This document shows, piece by piece, positions 57,728 through 64,000 of a stretch of 64,000 nt of DNA. The DNA comes from Otis tarda (Eukaryota; Chordata; Aves; Otidiformes; Otididae): the NCBI GenBank assembly GCA_026413225.1, contig CM048572.1, positions 5,828,001-5,892,000 on the forward strand, written 5' to 3'. The notes beneath the pieces were generated by a model. That model was not told where the DNA came from. It did not search any database and saw nothing but the letters and a program-made list of their open reading frames with translations. Positions within the stretch are counted from its first letter, which is position 1, and every line of letters starts with the position of its first letter. The position numbers and the translations under genes were made by a program.

Positions 57728-57990
57728 CCGGAGCTTGCGCGCCGCTTCCCGGGGCGGCTGCAGCGGGGGCGCGCACCGGAGGGGCGGGGGGGGGGAGGTT
57801 GGTGCACCGGTTTGGGCACCGGGGGGCTGCGGCTCTGCGCCGATGGAGCCCGGCACGGGCGGTCCGGTGGCTGGAAGCGTCCGGCCTTTGCCCCCCGGTG
57901 GTGGGGTGGGCTTGTCCCGGCCGGTGCAGGCGGGGGGCCGGGGGTCCGGCTGCACGGTGACCGGCTTGGGGTGGCCGGAGCGCTGCAACC

Positions 57991-60900
57991 CCGGTTTAGT
58001 AACGGCCTGCTAGGAGCAGGTCGGGGGTCGGACAGAGCACCAACTGTATTTTTAATAAAACGTGGCTCGGAAACATCCTCTGTCTTGAAATAACACACCG
58101 GCTTCGGACAAAAGATAAAAAGAATTTCCAGCTGCCCAAACGCGCGCGTCATCCCGCTTTTCCTGGCTCCGGAGCTAACGGGCCAACTCCGCCCGCCGTT
58201 CCGCCGGTGTCAATGCGATGTCGCTCACTGGGAGCTGTCAGCTTTAGGGCGCGGATCTGGATTTTCGGCAGCTGGGATGGAAAACCCGTGGGCTGTCCGT
58301 GCACCGCAAACCCTGAGCCTTCGTTTTTCAGGACCGTGTAGCGCTGGGGGCCAGCAGCTCTCCCCGTTTCAGAGCGCGGCTGGGTTTCTCTGTGATTGCT
58401 GGCTCACGCGACTGCATGGGAATGGCAGCTTTCTGGTTTTGTCTTTTTCAGTAAGCTCGAACCCGTTGTGTTCACGGAAGAAATGTGAACTTTTTAACAG
58501 GTCAGAAACTAGGAGCCGAATCAGCAGAGCCTGTTTATAAACCAGAACGGAGGGTTTTCGGCCAGTCCTGCGGCCATAATTCAGCTTTTTCAATGCTTGC
58601 GATTGGCGACTGAGGATGGCATTTCCGCCGCAAAACGGCTTTCCCACCCACTCCGTCACATGCCAGGCCAGCCTGACCTGAGCTCTCTGGGAATGGGAAA
58701 GCAACAAAAAAGCCAAATACCACTGTTTCGCTGTTGTATTCCTGGCTCCAGGGCCGGCGCTGGGAGCAGCTGGACCTCCAGGAATTGTGCCAGTCCTTGA
58801 GGGAGCAGGACACCTGAGCCTTGCTCCCCGTCGCTTTCATGGGATGGGAATTTCACCCCATCCGGCTGTGCTGACTTGGTGTTTCTGCTTCTCCTCTTGT
58901 CCTGTTTTGCTGAATCACCCCTTCCACAGGTCTCTGGAGCTCTTTCTTGATCTGGGAAAGGCAATGGGAGCCCCTGCCCGGCCGGCTGAGAAGGGCAGGA
59001 AGCTCTGCCAGCCTTCCCCGCACTCCCCCTGCTCTTAGAAGGCTCTGCTGGGAGAAGGGGCTGTGGTGATGGGAAAGCCCTTTCACATCCCAATCCCTGG
59101 CAGGGATTCCCAGTGGAGGGATGGCATGTAGGGACGGGGGCTGCTCCAGGGAGCTGCCTGGCACAGGGACCTTGGACTTGCTGGGCTGATTGACAGCTGT
59201 CAGCCCCACGTCTGGGTCTCTCAGCCCAATAAACTCGATGGCTCGGGCCATCTCTCACCTGGTGTTTGGTGCTTGCAGCATCCTGCTCAGTGGCTTCAAG
59301 GAGCGCAGGGTACAAATCCTTGCTTTTTGCATCCCGGTGTCGGATTTTGCTGGCATCTCAAGAAACCCCAGTGGAAGGGGGATGCTGGTGAAGTTAAAGG
59401 ACAGGGCAGGCCCAGGGAGAAATGGGCCAGGTTAGTGGCCATCAGAAGATCCGTGCCCCAGAGCAGCAAGGTCCCAGAGCATCCTTCCAGTGTGGGAAAG
59501 GGAGGAGGACAACGCGGCTCCCTGGTTCAAGGGTGGGAAGAGGATTTGGATGCTGCATTATGTGGGTTGGCGAGTTCGGCTTGCGGCCGGCAAACAGTAC
59601 TGATGGCCCCAGCTGAGCGCTGTGGCTGGAAGGATTGCTCCCGTCACAGCCCCAGCTTCACTTGTCTGCAAGGCAAAGCGAGACCCTTTCTGTCAAGTCA
59701 GTTCCCCTCCTGTCTGGGAGAGCTTCTTGTTCCTCTGCAGTGTCTCGGATGAGCTGAGCTGTATCAGGTCTCAGCCAGCATGGAGGCAGGCGTGTTGGTC
59801 AGCTTCGTGGGTCTCTCTTGCAGCTGGATTGTCCGTGCTCCCTCCAGACGTTTCACCCCAGGCCCATGAAAAAGCAGGCAGCAAGGAGGGGAGGATCCAA
59901 GGAGAAGTGTCCCGAGGGACTGCCGGGCTGCTCAAAGATGAGCTTATGCAGCTGGGAAAACCCCAGAGAAATAACGTGACGACCAAGGGAGGAGGCAAAG
60001 TCCCCATCAACTCCCACTTTGGAGGCAGCCGAAGAATTGGCTGTGGCCTGGCTCGTCTGCAATGGCTGTTGAAATACAAAGAGGGGGAAAAACAAGCTTG
60101 TCTTTGAGATGGCTTTTCCCCTCTCCCGCCCTGTGACTGAAGACATCACTTGTTTTTCTGGGATAGAGGAAAATTTAGGGGTCTCCTGGGCAGCGAGTGC
60201 CTGGGGTGCTCCCAACTGCCAAGTGGATGGATGGAGTTTTTCTAGTGAGGCACTGGAAATGCTGGGATTGTCACTTCCAGCACTGCCGGCTGGCGGAGGC
60301 ACGGCACAGCCCCGAGGCAGCACCGAGGGGCCAGAGGGCGGCCGGCCCTGCCGCTGCCCGGTGCGGGGTAAAGGCTGCGATCCGAGATGCGTGGGGAGTG
60401 CCAGGGATGCAGGATGAAAGCCACTGAGATGGGTGTGAGTGTGAGCTTTTTTGGAATACAAGGAGTTGAAAATATTGCGTCTTGATTGACTAATAACAAA
60501 AGCTGTCATGTTTTGCAAAGGCTCATTGCAAACATCTGCGGGTTGTGGAGTTCCCAAAAGGGGGAAGAAACCTCTCCCTGTTGGAGCAGGTCCTGAGGGA
60601 AGGATGCACAGAGAAATTGGGGTGTTCAGGGTTATAGCCCCAGGGAGTGATGGATCTGCAGGGCTCACCCTCCACAAAAAAAAAAAAAAAAAGGAAGGAG
60701 GAGCAAGAGGGGGTATGAAAAGCAGCTGGCAGGAACTTAATTAAGCAACTTTGCAATGCACCCAGTCCAGGAGCAATTAAGTGAGCAACACAGCAATTAT
60801 CTCCCTACCCACCCTTCGTGGTCCCAGTCCGTATGACCCTACAGCAATCCCTAGAGCCCCATGGAAGAGAGAGAGATTAGCATCTGGCATAGGCTCCCTA

Positions 60901-61260
60901 GCAAGATTCTTCCCACTCTGGGCTGTCCTCAGCCGGGCCACGGCTGCGTGAGGATGCTCTCCAGCCATCGCGAGGCAGCTTTTAAAGGGCAGATCTGTCC
61001 CAGAGCTGTGCACCCAGCCTCTGCGAGCGCCTTTTCCGCAGGGCTCAGCCTCCCCTGGGCTCCTGAGAGCCGGGGCTTTGCACGGTTTGTGTCCTGGGGG
61101 GTTAAACGTCTGGAAAATGAAAGGTCTTGGGGGATTCCAGCCTGGTGGGTCAGGCTGCAGTGGTTTTGTGGGATGGGGGGCTGGAGGAGGAGGAGGGAGG
61201 AAGGGTCTCCATCAGAGGAGCTGGTTGCAATGAGATGCAGCTGCCGGGTGCTGCCACCCC
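57991..61260. other. ZHX3-LPIN3 intergenic region
   Basis: The divergent promoters are about 3.6 kb apart. No gene is supported. AATAAA words on + at 58054 and about 59228 could end short upstream antisense transcripts from the CpG island. An A17 run lies at 60676-60692 and a CTCF-like word (ccagagggcg) at 60331. Confidence 0.6.
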
Positions 61261-61264
61261 TAAC

Positions 61265-61328
61265 CCACCCTGGCCCACCCTCGCCCACTTTCCGGCCTAC
61301 CCTGACCCACCCTGGCCTACGCTGCGAC
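61265..61328 (+). repeat. LPIN3: CACCC decamer tandem array upstream of LPIN3
   Basis: Six tandem units of about 10 bases (CCACCCTGGC and variants; two units are 12 bases). Most contain a CACCC or ACCCT box, a KLF/Sp-type motif. It ends where the GC-rich first-exon region starts. Confidence 0.75.
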
Positions 61329-61423
61329 CTCCCTCCGGCCTCCCGCAGCCCTCATAGCCGCGGCGGGAGGCAGGGCGCGGGGCCTGGGCGCAGTTCGGCA
61401 GCCGGGGCCCTCCCCGTGCTCGG
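61329..61423 (+). promoter_or_regulatory. LPIN3: LPIN3 promoter and candidate noncoding exon 1
   Basis: CpG-rich DNA ending at a consensus donor (GTGCTCGG|GTGAGA, gt at 61424). It is about 2 kb upstream of the first coding exon on the same strand, the expected place for the LPIN3 5' UTR exon. A second weaker donor, CCCGG|gtaatg, lies near 61546. Confidence 0.5.
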
Positions 61424-63452
61424 GTGAGAGGAAGGAAGCGGCGGGGAGAGGAGGAGCTGAGGGTGTAGCCGGCCTTACGGCTCCCGGGCAGCCCGGGCCG
61501 GTTGGCTCGCGGTTGAGGAGGAGCTGGGGTTCGGCAGCCGCCCGGGTAATGGGGAAGGGCCCGGGCGGGTGCGGGGTGGGGTGGGATGGAATGGGGGTGC
61601 TGCTGGTGAGGTGGCACAGCTTTTTGGAAGCTTTTAAAGCTGTGTTGCCTCCGTGGCGAGGATCGCCCCCTTAGCCCCCCGCCCAAGAGTGGTGTGGGGA
61701 AGGGCTGTGCTCCTGCTGTTTTGGGGGTGAGGGGTGCAGGTGCCCCGTTCCTCTGTATGGTTTAATTGTTGCATGTGCCTTGAAAACCTTTTCTCCTGCC
61801 CTGCCCATCTATAAATCTCTCCAGAGTGTAACTTACTCTTTGTCTCCCTAATGGACCTGCTCCACCCACGGTGAGGCCGAGAGCTGCGATCAGTCTGAGC
61901 CCCTTCTCTCTGCTCCCTGCCCGTCTCCAGTTGTCCTGGATGAAGCCCGCAGAGAATTAAATTCACTGAGCTGAAAACTCTACTAGCGCCAACCTCCACG
62001 GGCCGTGCAGGTTTATCTGCCTGTGATTTTCTCTGTGTGCTCGGCAGGTCTGTCTCAACCTGTACCCCGGCCAGGAGCCCGTCAGCGCTGCCCTGGGAGC
62101 GTTGGGCCAGCCCGATGGTTCCTCCTCTCTGAAAATCCCCCGCTCTGTAGCGAGGAGCTCTCTCCCGCTTGCTGCCAGGCCCTGCAGCGCAGCGGGGAAG
62201 GCAGCTGGAGGGCTGCCCGCCATGGCAGCGATGCCCAGGAAAGCTGGGCTCAGCAGGTTGGTGGGTGGCCCCGTGATCCTGGCCCCGCTCGCAGCAGAGC
62301 TGATGGAGCCACCGAAGCTTCGGGAGCCGGCTAGCGCTTCCCTGCCTTCCCCCACCACCCAGGGAGGATCTGGACTTTGGGTTTGTTCCCAGCTGTCAGG
62401 GAGAGGTGGGGGGGACAGGACGTGGAGTGGGGACCACATCTCCCCATGCAGACCACCTTCCCGGAGGGGTGGCTGGGAACGGGACAGGGCTGGGCTTGTG
62501 CAAAATGGATTGGAGAGGCTGGGTGCTTGCTGGGGCAGAGGGCTCATCGGGTGGCACCTGCTTGTCCTCGTCCCTTTGGGTAAGGAACCAACTCTCACCG
62601 GCCACCCCTTGGGTTGGGTGTGCGGTGAGGTCTGTGCCAAGAGCCCCTGGGGACACCATGCCGTTGGCTGATTGTGCTCCCAGCACAAGAGGTTTCCTTT
62701 AGTTCATCTGTGGTCCTTCTGCAGCGGTCATCCTGTGTCCTCATCCTTTCCTTGGGGCGAGGTGGGGTGCAAAGCTGGCAGCTCAAGAAGCTGGGCTCGG
62801 CTGCTGTGTGTTCCCAGCTGCTGGTGTGGTGCCCTGACCCCAAGACCCTTGTCCTGCTGATGCCAAGTGCTGAGCAAATGGAGCAAGGGGATCCTCTGGT
62901 CCAGGGGCTGCCACCAACACCCAGCACCCTGCTGTAGATCTCCAAGAAATGGCAGTGCCTAGGTGCCTGGGCAGTGCCTTCCCCTCCGAGTGGGAAACGT
63001 TAGGTTTTGACTTTGGACAAAGTGGGTGTGTGATGTATGCAGCAGCTCCTTGAACTTCCCACCTCTCTGCCCTGAGGCTTTTTTTTTTTTTTAAGGTCAG
63101 TCCAGGGCAGGAGGTCTCCTGCCAACCAAATTCTTGTTTGAACAGGGTGTTAACAGCTTGATTGCGAAGTGTTACTGATTTGCCCTCCCAAGGAGCAAAT
63201 GTGATGGTGCGTCCCAATGGCAATAACTGGTGCTCTGGCTTTTGTCCTCTTTCCTGGTGCTCACAGGGGCCCTGGCTGATCTCCATCAAGGCCCTTGATG
63301 TGTTTGCCTCAGTTTCTCTCGAGGTTTACCTGTCCCTCCGATGGGGCTGTGTTTGCAGCTGTGAAATTACTCTCCTAGTGTAAACTCGCATTGCATTTAG
63401 CTGCTGGAGCCCTTGTTCCCCACCTGAGCCTATTCCTGTCTTTCACTTGCAG
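61424..63452 (+). other. LPIN3: LPIN3 intron 1
   Basis: About 2 kb between the candidate first exon and the first coding exon. A 189-codon open frame (62102-62671) has no recognisable motif or splice context and is not called. A T13 run lies at about 63080, and a possible MIR scrap (gcctcagtttctc) near 63306. Confidence 0.65.
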
Positions 63453-63653
63453 TCTCAAACCATGAACTACGTGGGGCAGCTTGCTGAGACCGTCTTTGTC
63501 ACGATGAAGGAGCTGTACCGGGGTCTGAACCCCGCCACCTTGACGGGCTGCATCGATGTGGTCGTGGTGAGGCAGCCCGATAACTCCTTCCGGTGCTCCC
63601 CGTTTCACGTGCGCTTCGGGAAGCTGGGTGTGCTGCGGTCCAAGGAGAAGGTG
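63453..63653 (+). CDS. LPIN3: LPIN3 first coding exon
   Basis: Acceptor tcacttgcag; nine bases of 5' UTR, then 64 codons ending KEKV in phase 0 at consensus donor gtaagt. Confidence 0.93.
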
Positions 63654-63926
63654 GTAAGTGGTGCCTGCTCGGGGACTATGCTTCCCCTCTGGTGTCTCCA
63701 GACCTAGGAGGATCCCTAACCCATCCCCTCCCTGGGGAAGTGCCTTTCTTCTGTATGTCAATGGGTGAGTGGGCTCAGAGGGACAGGCTGCTTCTGCCCT
63801 TGCCAGGTTGACATTAAAATCAATGGGGAGCCTGTGGACCTGCACATGAAGCTGGGTGACAATGGAGAGGCCTTCTTCGTCCAGGAATCAGAGGAGGATG
63901 AGGTTGGTGATGAAGAGGTGCTGCAG
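63462..63926 (+). CDS. LPIN3: Lipin 3, N-terminal exons (partial)
   Basis: Lipins are Mg2+-dependent phosphatidate phosphatases making diacylglycerol at the ER, and nuclear coactivators. Coding exons are 63462-63653 and 63807-63926; the rest lies beyond the window. Together they encode 104 residues of the N-LIP domain: [20 protein letters not shown], then [44 protein letters not shown]. Gly84 in DNGEAF, the residue altered in the mouse Lpin1 fld2J allele, is conserved. The start is the ATG at 63462, since the lipin N-terminus MNYVGQLA is invariant. The three lipins are alike here; LPIN3 is chosen because ZHX3 and PLCG1 are adjacent, as on human 20q12, and because of the acidic stretch after FFVQE. 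Confidence 0.92.
63807..63926 (+). CDS. LPIN3: LPIN3 second coding exon
   Basis: Acceptor cttgccag; opens [20 protein letters not shown]. The end is uncertain: CAG|gtctgt at 63926 (40 codons) or GAG|gttggt at 63902 (32 codons), both in phase 0. The shorter form resembles mammalian lipins more closely in length; the longer has the better donor. Confidence 0.85.
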
Positions 63927-64000
63927 GTCTGTGTCCTCCTGTGACCACCTGGAAGTGCAGGGTTGAGGTGGAAGGACCAGGTTTGGACTGCTCTTCTTCC

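Larger units (their letters stand above)
57090..57990. promoter_or_regulatory. ZHX3: CpG island, presumed ZHX3 promoter
   Basis: About 0.9 kb of very GC- and CpG-rich DNA with many GGGCGG (Sp/KLF) boxes, several G runs able to form quadruplexes on the + strand (57297-57310, 57391-57424, 57781-57797) and a palindromic CRE. It lies upstream of ZHX3 on the - strand with no other gene start nearby, so it is the likely ZHX3 promoter. Long open frames through it are composition artefacts. Confidence 0.8.

Noticed and set aside
57013-57960. Several frames over 100 codons in the CpG island
   Set aside because: Arg/Pro/Gly/Ala-rich, overlapping on both strands, as expected where GC-rich DNA lacks stop codons.
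58054-59233. AATAAA words on the + strand between ZHX3 and LPIN3, as the end of another gene
   Set aside because: No coding frame or spliced structure precedes them; at most they end short upstream antisense transcripts.
62102-62671. A 189-codon frame in LPIN3 intron 1
   Set aside because: No recognisable motif; it overlaps equally long frames on the other strand, and its acceptor-like start near 62048 leads to no known lipin sequence.
1-64000. CRISPR array, operon, prophage, insertion sequence, tRNA or rRNA
   Set aside because: Introns, CR1 repeats and named vertebrate genes show a vertebrate nuclear locus; no regularly spaced direct repeats or RNA gene signatures were seen.

Overview
The window is a piece of vertebrate nuclear genome, most likely from a bird. 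Genes are split by GT-AG introns. Two genes have CpG-rich 5' ends. The interspersed repeats are CR1 LINE fragments, one ending in the avian-type ATTCTATG tail repeat, plus a few old MIR-like SINE remnants. No bacterial or viral gene, CRISPR array, rRNA or tRNA was recognised. Three neighbours can be named from their proteins: PLCG1 (3' half, + strand), ZHX3 (complete coding region, - strand) and LPIN3 (5' end, + strand). This is the human 20q12 order.

Layout. Positions 166-6773 hold the last 12 coding exons of PLCG1 (498 residues and the stop), followed by a short 3' UTR with AATAAA at 7328. From 7351 to about 8490 is a convergent spacer filled largely by two CR1 tails. From about 8490 to 14261 is the presumed long ZHX3 3' UTR on the - strand. 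ZHX3 coding sequence occupies 15399-18174 plus an 11-base terminal coding segment at 14262-14272, which replaces the apparent end of the long open frame. The ZHX3 5' UTR intron then runs about 39 kb to a CpG island (about 57090-57990) with a palindromic CRE at 57720. From 57991 to 61330 is intergenic DNA, then a small GC-rich LPIN3 promoter with a CACCC decamer array, a first intron, and LPIN3 coding exons from 63462 to the window end.

The three genes are neighbours rather than a pathway. PLCG1 is a receptor-coupled phosphoinositide phospholipase C, ZHX3 a nuclear zinc-finger/homeobox repressor, and LPIN3 a phosphatidate phosphatase. PLCG1 and ZHX3 converge tail to tail. ZHX3 and LPIN3 are divergent, about 3.6 kb apart.

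The best candidate for something undescribed is a three-exon microprotein gene nested in the ZHX3 5' intron on the - strand (29120, 27389-27351, 26158-26066). Spliced in phase, it would encode a 44-residue product with a textbook signal peptide ending in Ala-X-Ala and a short acidic tail. It rests on splice signals, frame and codon use only and needs transcript evidence. Other points worth a look are the ZHX3 terminal microexon and uORF, two tandem NAGNAG acceptors in PLCG1, MIR-like SINEs with a possible exonised copy, and short perfect hairpins in presumed UTR and intron sequence.
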